Positions 23,707 to 31,412 of a stretch of 64,000 nucleotides of DNA are shown here, piece by piece (within the stretch, counting starts at the first letter, position 1; each line of letters begins with the position of its first letter). The DNA comes from Ga0077527 sp964433345 (GTDB taxonomy: Bacteria; Pseudomonadota; Gammaproteobacteria; Burkholderiales; SG8-41): the NCBI GenBank assembly GCA_964433345.1, contig CAYSQJ010000001.1, positions 248,001 to 312,000 of the forward strand, written 5' to 3'. Both the position numbers and the translations under genes were made by a program. The notes under the pieces were generated by a model. That model saw only the letters and a program-made list of their open reading frames with translations, searched no databases and was not told the origin of the DNA.

Positions 23707-24451
23707 CCTGAACCTGGAAGGCGCCCGGAATGTCCGGATTACTCTGGTATCTGATCGAAGCCGCGGTCGCGGTGGCATTGCTCGGCGGCATCGTCTGGCT
23801 GACCTGGCCGCGTCGAGAGGATGATGATCCGGACGACCCCGGCAAATCCTGAGCGCAGTCTTTCTGCAGCGTCACCATCCTGAACCACCCGCCTGCAAGG
23901 GCCGGCTCGTCGCTGATTATCCGCAGCCCGCTGACGCCGGCGAGCGCATCCTCGAACACCACATCGGTGCGTGTGGCGATGCGCCGGATCAGCGGATTGA
24001 TCATGCGCCGCAGCCACGCGCTTTCACCGGGGCGCAGGAACTTGTCGAGTACGAACAGCCGCCCTCCTGTCCTGACCACGCGCGCGGCTTCTGCCAGCGC
24101 CGCACGGGTGTCCGGCACGATGGCGAGTATCAGGTGCAGCAGCACGTGGTCGAATGCGCCGTCGGCGAAAGGCAGGCGCTGGCTGTCGCCCTGGACCCAG
24201 CGGATGTCGAGATGTCGGCCCCGCGGCAGCGCCTTGCGCAACATTGCGCGCGTCAGGTCGAGCGCGGTGTAATCGTGGGCAGCCGGCAGCCATGGCAGGT
24301 CGAGCCCGGTACCCGCGCCATTGATCAGGATATGCGCGCGCTCCCCGAGGGGCAGTCGCGCCAGGCTGCGCCTGCGGACACGGTCCAGTGCCGGGCCGAC
24401 GAGGGCGTCATACAGCGGTGCGATCAGGGTGTAACTGGCGCGTAAGCTCAT
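23687..24451 (-). CDS. Class I SAM-dependent methyltransferase
   Basis: The first 200 or so residues form a Rossmann methyltransferase: SAM motif I ILINGAGTGLDLPWLP, the acidic motif II ALDLTRAMLRKALP, motif III GDSQRLPFADGAFDHVLLHL and the post-motif GGRLFVLDKFLRPGE. It resembles UbiE/phosphatidylethanolamine-type methyltransferases, but the substrate is not identifiable. The last 55 residues are low-complexity (SSGSSSSRRG and onward) and lie antisense to a credible 40-residue membrane peptide at 23730. The frame stays open to 23687 and overlaps the mltA start by 20 bases. The tail may be genuine or simple readthrough of an old stop. Total length is 254. Confidence 0.85.
   Translation of the reverse strand: MSLRASYTLIAPLYDALVGPALDRVRRRSLARLPLGERAHILINGAGTGLDLPWLPAAHDYTALDLTRAMLRKALPRGRHLDIRWVQGDSQRLPFADGAFDHVLLHLILAIVPDTRAALAEAARVVRTGGRLFVLDKFLRPGESAWLRRMINPLIRRIATRTDVVFEDALAGVSGLRIISDEPALAGGWFRMVTLQKDCAQDLPGSSGSSSSRRGQVSQTMPPSNATATAASIRYQSNPDIPGAFQVQDANARL
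23730..23852 (+). CDS. Possible 40-residue single-pass membrane protein
   Basis: A plus-strand frame encodes a 40-residue peptide with one strong hydrophobic helix (SGLLWYLIEAAVAVALLGG, then IVWLTW), a short basic stop-transfer segment (PRRE) and an acidic tail (DDDPDDPGKS). This is the typical layout of a small inner-membrane protein with a cytoplasmic C-terminus. GGAAGG lies 9 to 14 bases before the ATG. It starts 23 bases from the divergent mltA start and lies antisense to the low-complexity tail of the methyltransferase frame. Codon third positions are mostly G or C, as in neighbouring genes. It could still be a chance frame. Confidence 0.4.
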   Translation: MSGLLWYLIEAAVAVALLGGIVWLTWPRREDDDPDDPGKS

Positions 24452-24472
24452 GCCTGCGGCTGCCGGACGCGC

Positions 24473-24853
24473 CTAATGCAGTACCCGTGGCACCGACAAC
24501 GTGAACTCCGGAATGGCCGCGTCAAATTTTGTGCCGTCTTGAGCGACCATCTGGTAGCTGCCGCGCATCGTGCCGACCGGGGTGGCGAGCAGGGAGCCGC
24601 TGGAGTATTCGAAACTCTCTCCCGGTTTCAGCCAGGGCTGGGCGCCGACGACGCCCTCTCCGCGGACCTCCTGCACCACATTGTTGGCGTCGGTGATGAT
24701 CCAGTGCCGGCTTACCAGCTGTGCGGCCACCGAACCGGTGTTGGTGATGGTTATGGTGTAGGAGAAGGCGTAGCGCCCCGCCTCGGCGTCCGATTGCTGC
24801 GGGATGTGGCTTGCCCGCGGCGCAACGGTGATGTGGTATTTGTTCTCGGTCAT
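24473..24853 (-). CDS. apaG: ApaG domain protein
   Basis: The 126-residue product is a complete ApaG, a single Ig-like beta-sandwich domain: FSYTITITNTGSVAAQLVSR, HWIITDANNVVQEVRGEGVV and YSSGSLLATPVGTMRGSYQM are the conserved blocks. In enterobacteria ApaG is linked to Co2+ resistance and Mg2+ efflux, but its biochemical role is uncertain. The ATG at 24853 begins the family-conserved N-terminus; an upstream in-frame extension of 28 residues is not conserved. It is divergent from rpe, which is a frequent betaproteobacterial arrangement. Confidence 0.95.
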   Translation of the reverse strand: MTENKYHITVAPRASHIPQQSDAEAGRYAFSYTITITNTGSVAAQLVSRHWIITDANNVVQEVRGEGVVGAQPWLKPGESFEYSSGSLLATPVGTMRGSYQMVAQDGTKFDAAIPEFTLSVPRVLH

Positions 24854-24918
24854 GCGCCTATTCTCGCATCCGCGGCGTGGCGGCGGAAGTTCCGCATGTC
24901 GCTGTGGACGGGAACGGG

Positions 24919-24924
24919 TAAAAT
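24919..24924 (+). promoter_or_regulatory. -10-like element upstream of rpe
   Basis: TAAAAT in GGGTAAAATCGGAG lies about 28 bases before the rpe ATG and matches the element at 15910 in sequence and context. The -35 region is poor. It would drive the rpe-gph-trp genes. Confidence 0.3.
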
Positions 24925-24951
24925 CGGAGCGCCCCATTTCCGGATGACCTC

Positions 24952-25614
24952 ATGACGTTCCGCATCGCGCCCAGCATCCTGTCCGCGGATTTCTCACGCC
25001 TTGGCGAGGAGGTGCAATCGGTGGTTGCCGCCGGTGCCGACCTGATCCATTTTGACGTCATGGACAACCACTATGTACCCAACCTGACGATCGGGCCGCT
25101 GGTTTGCGAGGCGATCCGGCCGCTGGTCAAGGTGCCCATCGATGTGCACCTGATGGTCAAGCCGGTGGATCGCATCGTGCCGGACTTCGCCAAGGCCGGC
25201 GCCAATATCATTTCCTTCCATCCCGAGGCTTCCGAACACATCGACCGCACCATCGGTTTGATCAGGGAACATGGCTGCAAGGCGGGACTGGTGTTCAATC
25301 CGGCCACGCCGCTGCACTATCTTGACCATGTCCTCGACAAGCTCGACCTGGTGCTGATCATGTCAGTCAATCCCGGTTTCGGGGGCCAGGCCTTCATCCC
25401 CTCTGCGCTGCAGAAGCTGGCCGCGGTGCGCAAACGCATCGACGCCAGCGGTCGCGACATCTGGCTGGAAGTGGATGGCGGCGTCAAGGCCGGCAACATC
25501 GCGGAGATCGCCAAAGCCGGAGCCGATACCTTCGTCGCCGGCTCTGCCATTTTCGGGCAGAAGGATTACAAGGCCACCATCGCGGAGATGCGCAAGGCGC
25601 TAGCCGGATCCTGA
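24952..25614 (+). CDS. rpe: Ribulose-phosphate 3-epimerase
   Basis: Rpe interconverts D-ribulose 5-phosphate and D-xylulose 5-phosphate in the pentose phosphate and Calvin pathways. The 220-residue TIM barrel starts RIAPSILSADFSRLGEE and contains the metal-binding segments LIHFDVMDNHYVPNLT and DVHLMVKPVDR, the phosphate loop MSVNPGFGGQAF and the catalytic EVDGGVKAGNI. It begins the rpe-gph-trpEGDC run that is conserved in betaproteobacteria. Confidence 0.98.
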   Translation: MTFRIAPSILSADFSRLGEEVQSVVAAGADLIHFDVMDNHYVPNLTIGPLVCEAIRPLVKVPIDVHLMVKPVDRIVPDFAKAGANIISFHPEASEHIDRTIGLIREHGCKAGLVFNPATPLHYLDHVLDKLDLVLIMSVNPGFGGQAFIPSALQKLAAVRKRIDASGRDIWLEVDGGVKAGNIAEIAKAGADTFVAGSAIFGQKDYKATIAEMRKALAGS

Positions 25615-25659
25615 TCACCCGGCGCTCCCGCGCCACAGTTTTTCCTCTCCAGCCGAATC

Positions 25660-26346
25660 ATGAAAAAAATGTTTCCGATAGCCGTGCGCGCCGTGATGAT
25701 CGATCTTGACGGCACGCTGCTCGATACCATCCCGGATCTCGCTGCCGCGACCAACCTGATGCTGGATCATCTCGGGCACGAGCCCTTGCCGCTGGCCGTC
25801 GTGCGTACCTACGTCGGCAAGGGCATTCCGCGGCTGGTTGAGCGCGCGCTGGCCCGCAATATCGACGGTCGCGCCGATGCGGCTACCCTGGCGGCGGCGC
25901 TGCCGGTCTTCGAGCGTTTCTACACCGAGGTCAACGGCCGGCACACGACGATCTATCCCGGTGTGCGCGAGGGGCTGGAACTATTCCGTGCCGCCGGGTT
26001 TCGGCTCGCCTGCGTGACCAACAAGTCCGGTGCTTTCACCGGACCGCTGCTCGAGCGCATGGGGCTGGCGCATTTTTTTGAGCTGACCGTCGCCGGTGAC
26101 ACGCTGCCGCGCAAGAAGCCGGATCCGATGCAGCTGCTGCATGCCTGTACGCAGTTTGGCGTGCCGCCGGAGCGCATGCTGATGATCGGCGATTCCGGCA
26201 ATGATGCTCAGGCGGCCCGCGCGGCCGGGTGCCCCGTGTTCTGCGTGCCCTATGGCTACAACGAGGGGCAGGCCGTGCAGAGCCTCGACGTTGATGCTAT
26301 AGTAGGCTCGCTTGTTGACTGTATCCCGTTGATTAAAAAAGATTAA
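25660..26346 (+). CDS. gph: Phosphoglycolate phosphatase
   Basis: This 228-residue HAD-family phosphatase hydrolyses 2-phosphoglycolate, a product of DNA repair and of RuBisCO oxygenation. It shows the nucleophile motif MIDLDGTLLDT, the cap domain, motif II VTNKSGAFTG, motif III lysine in PRKKPDP and the motif IV aspartates MIGDSGNDAQAARAAG. The start at 25660 is followed by a second ATG three codons later; either could be used. It lies 45 bases after rpe and ends about 130 bases before trpE. Confidence 0.95.
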   Translation: MKKMFPIAVRAVMIDLDGTLLDTIPDLAAATNLMLDHLGHEPLPLAVVRTYVGKGIPRLVERALARNIDGRADAATLAAALPVFERFYTEVNGRHTTIYPGVREGLELFRAAGFRLACVTNKSGAFTGPLLERMGLAHFFELTVAGDTLPRKKPDPMQLLHACTQFGVPPERMLMIGDSGNDAQAARAAGCPVFCVPYGYNEGQAVQSLDVDAIVGSLVDCIPLIKKD

Positions 26347-26348
26347 TC

Positions 26349-26417
26349 GTGTCTGACCCCACAAAATCCGAAACGGCCGTCGGTGGCCGCCGCTGGCGTC
26401 GCGATTGGCGTAGCTGA
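26349..26417 (+). CDS. Possible trp leader peptide
   Basis: A 22-codon frame starting GTG lies between gph and trpE and ends RRWRRDWRS, so two of its last seven codons are TGG. A six-base-pair hairpin (CGCGAT/ATCGCG, 26400-26422) covers the second Trp codon and the stop. This position and content would suit a tryptophan-responsive leader peptide. Against it, there is no clear ribosome-binding site and no U-rich attenuator before trpE. Treat as a hypothesis. Confidence 0.3.
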   Translation: MSDPTKSETAVGGRRWRRDWRS

Positions 26418-26477
26418 TCGCGCTGTGCCGGGCTGTTGCCTCGTTTCGTATCCGTAGCGTTCTTTGTGGAGCAAGAC

Positions 26478-27953
26478 ATGACCGAATCCGAATTCAATCG
26501 ACTCGCCGCCGCGGGCTACAACCGCGTGCCGGTGGTTCTCGAAACCTTCGCCGATCTCGACACCCCGCTGTCGATCTACCTGAAGCTCGCCAACCAGCCA
26601 TACAGCTATCTGCTGGAATCGGTGGTCGGTGGAGAACGTTTCGGCCGTTATTCCTTCATCGGGCTGTCTGCCGGCACCCGCATCGAGGTCCGCGGCCACA
26701 GTTGCACCGAAATCCGTGAAGGCCGGGAAACGCTTAACGAAAAGGCCGACGATCCACTGACTTTTGTCGAAAAGTATCTGCAGCGCTTCAGGGTTGCGAC
26801 CGATCCGCGGCTGCCGCGGTTCTGTGGCGGACTGGTGGGCTACTTTGCTTACGACACGGTCCGCTATGTCGAGAAACGGCTGGCGAACGCGCAGAAGCGC
26901 GATGAACTGGGCACCCCGGATATCCTGTTGCTTGTCTCCGAGGAAATCGCGATAGTCGACAACCTCTCCGGAAAACTCTCGCTGGTGGTGTATGCCGAAC
27001 CCGGGAAGCCGGGCGCCTGGGCCGCCGCGCGTGCGCGCCTGGCTGAACTGCTGGCGAAGCTGCGCGCACCGGTTTCCCTGCCGGAAAGCGCGCCGGTTGC
27101 CTCCGAGCCGGCCGTGTCCGGTTTTGGCCAGGCGGCGTACCACAAGGCGGTCGAGCGCGCGAAGAAATACATATTCGAAGGCGACATCATGCAGGTGGTG
27201 CCTTCGCAACGGATGAGCAAGCCTTTCCATGCTTCGCCGCTGTCCCTTTACCGGGCGCTGCGCGCGCTGAATCCCTCGCCGTACATGTTCTGTTTCAATT
27301 TCGGCGATTTCCATGTGGTTGGCGCCTCGCCGGAAATCCTGGCGCGACTGGAGGGCGACGTGGTCACCGTCCGGCCCATCGCCGGCACGCGCCGCCGGGG
27401 CGCGACGCCCGAAGAGGATGCGGCACTGGCGGACGAACTGCTGGCCGATGCCAAGGAGCGCGCCGAACACATCATGCTGGTCGATCTCGGCCGCAATGAC
27501 GCCGGTCGGGTCGCGCAGACCGGCAGCGTAAGGGTCACCGAACAGATGGTGATCGAGCGTTATTCGCACGTGATGCACATCGTGTCCAGTGTCGAGGCGA
27601 AGCTGAAACCGGGGCTGGGCGCGATCGATGTGCTGCGGGCTACTTTTCCGGCCGGTACGGTGTCCGGCGCGCCGAAGGTCCGCGCGATGGAAATCATCGA
27701 CGAACTCGAGCCGGTCAAGCGCGGCATCTATGCCGGCGCGGTCGGCTATCTCGGATTCCACGGCAACATGGACGTCGCGATCGCGCTGCGTACCGCAGTC
27801 ATCAAGGACGGCCGCCTGCATGTGCAGGCCGGCGGCGGAGTGGTTGCCGATTCCGATCCCGAGGCCGAATGGCAGGAGACGCAGAACAAGGCACGCGCCC
27901 TGTTGCGCGCGGCCGAGATTGCCGAAGCCGGTCTCGATACGCGCCTGGACTGA
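26478..27953 (+). CDS. trpE: Anthranilate synthase component I
   Basis: TrpE converts chorismate to anthranilate using ammonia delivered by TrpG, the first committed step of tryptophan synthesis. The 491-residue protein has the N-terminal tryptophan feedback-binding motif YSYLLESV and the chorismate-binding C-terminal domain (GDIMQVVPSQRMSKPF, RPIAGTRRRG, ATFPAGTVSGAPKVRAMEII, QAGGGVVADSDPEAEWQET). The ATG at 26478 is preferred over an in-frame start 14 codons upstream because a GGAG ribosome site lies 7 bases before it. It is followed nine bases later by trpG. Confidence 0.98.
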   Translation: MTESEFNRLAAAGYNRVPVVLETFADLDTPLSIYLKLANQPYSYLLESVVGGERFGRYSFIGLSAGTRIEVRGHSCTEIREGRETLNEKADDPLTFVEKYLQRFRVATDPRLPRFCGGLVGYFAYDTVRYVEKRLANAQKRDELGTPDILLLVSEEIAIVDNLSGKLSLVVYAEPGKPGAWAAARARLAELLAKLRAPVSLPESAPVASEPAVSGFGQAAYHKAVERAKKYIFEGDIMQVVPSQRMSKPFHASPLSLYRALRALNPSPYMFCFNFGDFHVVGASPEILARLEGDVVTVRPIAGTRRRGATPEEDAALADELLADAKERAEHIMLVDLGRNDAGRVAQTGSVRVTEQMVIERYSHVMHIVSSVEAKLKPGLGAIDVLRATFPAGTVSGAPKVRAMEIIDELEPVKRGIYAGAVGYLGFHGNMDVAIALRTAVIKDGRLHVQAGGGVVADSDPEAEWQETQNKARALLRAAEIAEAGLDTRLD

Positions 27954-27962
27954 GGGACTGCC

Positions 27963-28532
27963 ATGCTGCTGATGATCGACAACTACGACTCCTTCACCTA
28001 CAACCTGGTGCAGTATTTCGGCGAACTCGGCGAGGAGGTGGCCGTGCACCGCAACGACGAGATCACGCTCGACGAGATCGCGCGCATGAAACCGGCCCGC
28101 ATCGTCGTGTCGCCCGGGCCGTGCACGCCCAACGAGGCGGGAGTATCGGTACCCGCGATCAAGGCTTTTGCCGGGAAAATACCCATTCTCGGCGTCTGTC
28201 TGGGCCACCAGAGCATCGGCCAGGCTTTCGGCGGGAAGGTTGTCCATGCGAAACAGCTGATGCACGGCAAGACCTCGCTGATCCGCCACCAGGGCGCCGG
28301 CGTGTTCCGCGGGCTGCCGCAACCGTTCTCGGCAACGCGTTATCACTCGCTGGTGATCGAGCGTGAAAGTTTGCCGGACTGTCTCGCAGTAACGGCGTGG
28401 ACCGACGACGGCGAAATCATGGGCGTGCGCCACAGGACGCTGGCGGTCGAGGGCGTGCAGTTTCATCCGGAGTCGATACTGACCGAACACGGCCACCTGA
28501 TGCTGAAGAACTTTCTCGAGGAGAAACGGTGA
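27963..28532 (+). CDS. trpG: Anthranilate synthase component II (glutamine amidotransferase)
   Basis: TrpG hydrolyses glutamine and channels ammonia to TrpE. The 189-residue class I amidotransferase starts MLLMIDNYDSFTYNLVQYF and has the catalytic Cys in GVCLGHQSIGQAFGG and the His-Glu pair in GVQFHPESILTEHG. The family sometimes doubles as PabA for folate synthesis. The stop overlaps the trpD start by one base (TGATG), giving translational coupling. Confidence 0.98.
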   Translation: MLLMIDNYDSFTYNLVQYFGELGEEVAVHRNDEITLDEIARMKPARIVVSPGPCTPNEAGVSVPAIKAFAGKIPILGVCLGHQSIGQAFGGKVVHAKQLMHGKTSLIRHQGAGVFRGLPQPFSATRYHSLVIERESLPDCLAVTAWTDDGEIMGVRHRTLAVEGVQFHPESILTEHGHLMLKNFLEEKR

Positions 28533-29554
28533 TGAAACCGCAGGAGGCGCTGACGCGCATCATCGAACACCGCGAAATATTCCACGATGAAATGCTGTCG
28601 TTGATGCGGCAGATTATGAGTGGCGAAGTCTCGCCGGTGCTTATCGCCGCGATCATCGCGGGATTGCGGGTGAAGAAGGAGACCATCGGCGAGATCGCCG
28701 CCGCGGCCACCGTGATGCGGGAGTTCGCGACCCGTGTTCCGACTCCCGACGTGCCTGAACTGATCGACACCTGCGGCACCGGCGGCGATTCGGCGCACAC
28801 CTTCAACGTGTCCACGGCGGCCATGTTTGTTGCTGCGGCGGCCGGCGCGAAAATTGCAAAACACGGCGGGCGTTCGGTGTCGAGCAAGTCGGGCAGCGCC
28901 GACGTGCTGGAACTTCTCGGGGTCAACATCAACCTGAAACCGGAGGCGGTGGCGCAGTCGATTGCCCAGACCGGCATCGGCTTCATGTTCGCTCCCAATC
29001 ATCACAGCGCGATGAAGCATGCCGCGCCGGTACGCCGCGAGCTCGGCGTAAAAACCATCTTCAACATTCTCGGGCCGCTGACCAATCCGGCAGGCGCGAG
29101 GCAACAGGTGATGGGTGTGTTCCATCCCGACCTGGTGGGCATCCAGGCGCGGGTGTTGCAGCGCTTGGGCAGCCGCCGGGTGTTGATCGTGCATGGCCTG
29201 GAAGGACTCGACGAGCTTTCGATCTGCGGACCCACGGCGGTCGGCGAATTGAAGGACGGCGAGGTGCGCGAGTACATGGTGGCACCGGCCGACGTCGGTC
29301 TGAGGACCCACAGCAACGCGGCGATCCGTGTTGAAAGCGTCGAGCAGTCGCGGGACATGCTGCTCGGTGCGCTGGAGAACAGGCCGGGCGCGGCGCGTGA
29401 CATAGTCGCCCTGAATGCCGGTGCGAGCATTTACGTTGCCGGTCTCGCGCCTACAATGACCGAGGGCGTCGCGAAGGCGCTGGAGGTCATCGCGCGCGGC
29501 GAGGCGCGCAAAAAGCTTGACCAATTTGTCGAGTTCACCCGGAAACATGTCTGA
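28532..29554 (+). CDS. trpD: Anthranilate phosphoribosyltransferase
   Basis: TrpD attaches phosphoribosyl from PRPP to anthranilate. The 340-residue protein shows the PRPP-binding signature DTCGTGGDSAHTFNVSTA, KHGGRSVSSKSGSADVLE and FMFAPNHHSAMKHAAPVRRE, as well as the late NILGPLTNPAGA block. The start at 28532 (ATG) is fixed by the TGATG overlap with trpG and by family alignment; a longer in-frame extension lies inside trpG. Its end overlaps the trpC start by eight bases. Confidence 0.98.
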   Translation: MKPQEALTRIIEHREIFHDEMLSLMRQIMSGEVSPVLIAAIIAGLRVKKETIGEIAAAATVMREFATRVPTPDVPELIDTCGTGGDSAHTFNVSTAAMFVAAAAGAKIAKHGGRSVSSKSGSADVLELLGVNINLKPEAVAQSIAQTGIGFMFAPNHHSAMKHAAPVRRELGVKTIFNILGPLTNPAGARQQVMGVFHPDLVGIQARVLQRLGSRRVLIVHGLEGLDELSICGPTAVGELKDGEVREYMVAPADVGLRTHSNAAIRVESVEQSRDMLLGALENRPGAARDIVALNAGASIYVAGLAPTMTEGVAKALEVIARGEARKKLDQFVEFTRKHV

Positions 29555-30344
29555 CATCCTGCAGCGCATACTCGCGGTCAAGGCGGAAGAGGTGGCCGAG
29601 GCGCGCTTGCGCCTGGCACTGGCGGAGGTGCAGGCGGCGGCCCGGGCGGCGGGCCCAGCGCGCGATTTTGCCGGTGCACTGCGCTCGCGGATCACCGCGA
29701 GCCGGCCGGCGGTTATTGCGGAGGTGAAGAAGGCGAGTCCCAGCAAGGGACTGCTGCGCGAGAAGTTCGATCCTGCTGCCATTGCGAGGACCTATGAAAG
29801 TCACGGCGCGGCCTGCCTGTCGGTGCTTACGGACAGGCAGTTTTTCCAGGGCGGACTGGACGACCTGGAGGCTGCGCGTGCCGCCTGCAGCCTGCCGGTG
29901 CTGCGCAAGGATTTCATGGTGGATCCCTACCAGGTCTACGAGGCGCGCGCCGCAGGCGCCGACTGCATCCTGCTGATCGTCGCCGCGCTGGAGTTTTCGC
30001 GCATGGCCGAACTGGAGTCCATTGCCCTGGAACTGGGCATGTCGGTACTGGTCGAAGTGCATGACGGGGAAGAGCTGGACGCCGCGCTGAAGCTGCGCAC
30101 GCCGCTGCTCGGTATCAACAACCGCAACCTGCGCACTTTCGAAACCACGCTGGACACGACGCTGGGACTTTTGCCGCGCATTCCGGCGGGGCGGCTGGTG
30201 ATCACCGAAAGCGGCATCCTGGCGCCCGGTGATGTGAAACGGATGCTTGACCGCGGTGTCTGCGGATTTCTGGTCGGTGAGGCGTTCATGCGTGCGGCAG
30301 ATCCCGGCGCCGAACTCGAGCGTCTTTTTGGAAAGGTGGCCTGA
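29547..30344 (+). CDS. trpC: Indole-3-glycerol phosphate synthase
   Basis: TrpC closes the indole ring from CdRP. The 265-residue TIM barrel has the catalytic lysine and substrate loop in AEVKKASPSKG, the RKDFMVDPYQVYEARAAGAD block, GINNRNLRTFETTLDTT and the phosphate loop ESGILAPGDVKRM. ATG at 29547 (MSDILQRIL) is preferred to an in-frame ATG ten codons upstream that lies deeper in trpD. It is a monofunctional TrpC without a fused TrpF. The next gene, coq7, starts five bases later. Confidence 0.97.
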   Translation: MSDILQRILAVKAEEVAEARLRLALAEVQAAARAAGPARDFAGALRSRITASRPAVIAEVKKASPSKGLLREKFDPAAIARTYESHGAACLSVLTDRQFFQGGLDDLEAARAACSLPVLRKDFMVDPYQVYEARAAGADCILLIVAALEFSRMAELESIALELGMSVLVEVHDGEELDAALKLRTPLLGINNRNLRTFETTLDTTLGLLPRIPAGRLVITESGILAPGDVKRMLDRGVCGFLVGEAFMRAADPGAELERLFGKVA

Positions 30345-30349
30345 ACATC

Positions 30350-30973
30350 ATGGGACTCGACGACCTGATCATCGGATTCGACCGCGGTCTGCGAACCCTG
30401 TTTGCACCTGCTCGCAGCACACGCCCCGTTCCCGGAGAAGAGCTCCAGGACGCCGAAATGAGCCCGGCACAGCGCACGCTGGCTGCGGCGCTGATGCGCG
30501 TCAACCATACCGGTGAAGTCTGTGCCCAGGCCCTGTACCAGGGCCAGGCGATGACCGCGCGCGACTCGGGCGCGCGCGCCGCGCTGGAAGAAGCCGCGCG
30601 CGAGGAAACCGAACATCTCGCTTGGACCGAGCAGCGCATCGCCGAGCTCGGCGGGCGCAAGAGCCTGCTCAATCCGCTGTTTTATGCCGGTTCCTTCGCC
30701 ATCGGCGCGGTGGCTGGTGCGCTGGGCGACCGCTGGAATCTCGGATTCCTTGCTGAGACCGAACGCCAGGTGGTGAAGCATCTTGAGGGGCATCTCGAGC
30801 GCCTCCCGGCGGATGACCGGAAAAGCCGTGCCATTGTCGAGCAGATGTGCGATGACGAGGCCCGGCATGCAACCACCGCGCTGCGCCATGGTGGCGCTGA
30901 ACTGCCGGCGCCGGTCAAGGCGGCAATGCAGGCATCGTCGAGGGTGATGACCGGAGGTGCGTTCCTGCTCTGA
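30350..30973 (+). CDS. coq7: Di-iron 2-polyprenyl-3-methyl-6-methoxy-benzoquinone hydroxylase (Coq7)
   Basis: Coq7 is a carboxylate-bridged di-iron hydroxylase that performs the penultimate ring hydroxylation in ubiquinone synthesis. The 207-residue protein has the duplicated ferritin-like helical pairs with iron ligands in RVNHTGEVCAQALYQGQ, EETEHLAWTEQR, ERQVVKHLEGHLERLP and CDDEARHATTAL. It can replace the flavin enzyme UbiF, which matters for interpreting the UbiH-like gene at 13328. It is five bases after trpC and may be read from the trp transcript. It converges with an OsmC-type gene 16 bases further on. Confidence 0.96.
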   Translation: MGLDDLIIGFDRGLRTLFAPARSTRPVPGEELQDAEMSPAQRTLAAALMRVNHTGEVCAQALYQGQAMTARDSGARAALEEAAREETEHLAWTEQRIAELGGRKSLLNPLFYAGSFAIGAVAGALGDRWNLGFLAETERQVVKHLEGHLERLPADDRKSRAIVEQMCDDEARHATTALRHGGAELPAPVKAAMQASSRVMTGGAFLL

Positions 30974-30989
30974 TGCGCGCCGGCGAGGT

Positions 30990-31412
30990 TCAGACCCCGT
31001 CTTCGCGGATTTCGAAATCGTGGCTGATTGCAGCGGTTTTGCCGAGCATGATCGAGGCCGAGCAGTACTTTTCCGCAGATAGCTGCACGGCCCGCTCTAC
31101 CTGTGCCGGCTTCAGTCCCTTGCCGGTGACGACGAAATGGAAATGGATCTTCGTGAACACCTTGGGATCCTCTGCGGCACGCTCCGCTTCGATCTCCAGC
31201 ACGCAATCGGTTACCGCAGCCCGGGATTTGCGCAGGATATGCATCACGTCATAGGCGGTGCAGCCACCGGTGCCCATCAGTACCACTTCCATCGGCCGCG
31301 GCCCCAGGTCGCGACCGCCACCCTCCGGTGCGCCGTCAATCACCAGCGCATGGCCACTGCCCGACTCGGCGACAAAACTGACGTTTTCAATCCACTTGAT
31401 GCGTGCTTTCAT
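30990..31412 (-). CDS. OsmC-family protein
   Basis: The 140-residue protein belongs to the OsmC/Ohr superfamily, most like the YhfA branch. It has both conserved cysteines, in MGTGGCTAYDVMHILRK and AEKYCSASIML. OsmC and Ohr enzymes use such a pair to reduce organic hydroperoxides; the physiological role of YhfA-type members is not established. No signal peptide. Its ATG overlaps the stop of the YdcF-like gene (ATGA), so the two are co-translated. Confidence 0.9.
   Translation of the reverse strand: MKARIKWIENVSFVAESGSGHALVIDGAPEGGGRDLGPRPMEVVLMGTGGCTAYDVMHILRKSRAAVTDCVLEIEAERAAEDPKVFTKIHFHFVVTGKGLKPAQVERAVQLSAEKYCSASIMLGKTAAISHDFEIREDGV

Noticed and set aside
26343..28496. A 717-codon open frame on the minus strand opposite trpE and trpG
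   Set aside because: It is the mirror of highly conserved enzymes; long antisense frames are common at high G+C and this one shows no family motif.
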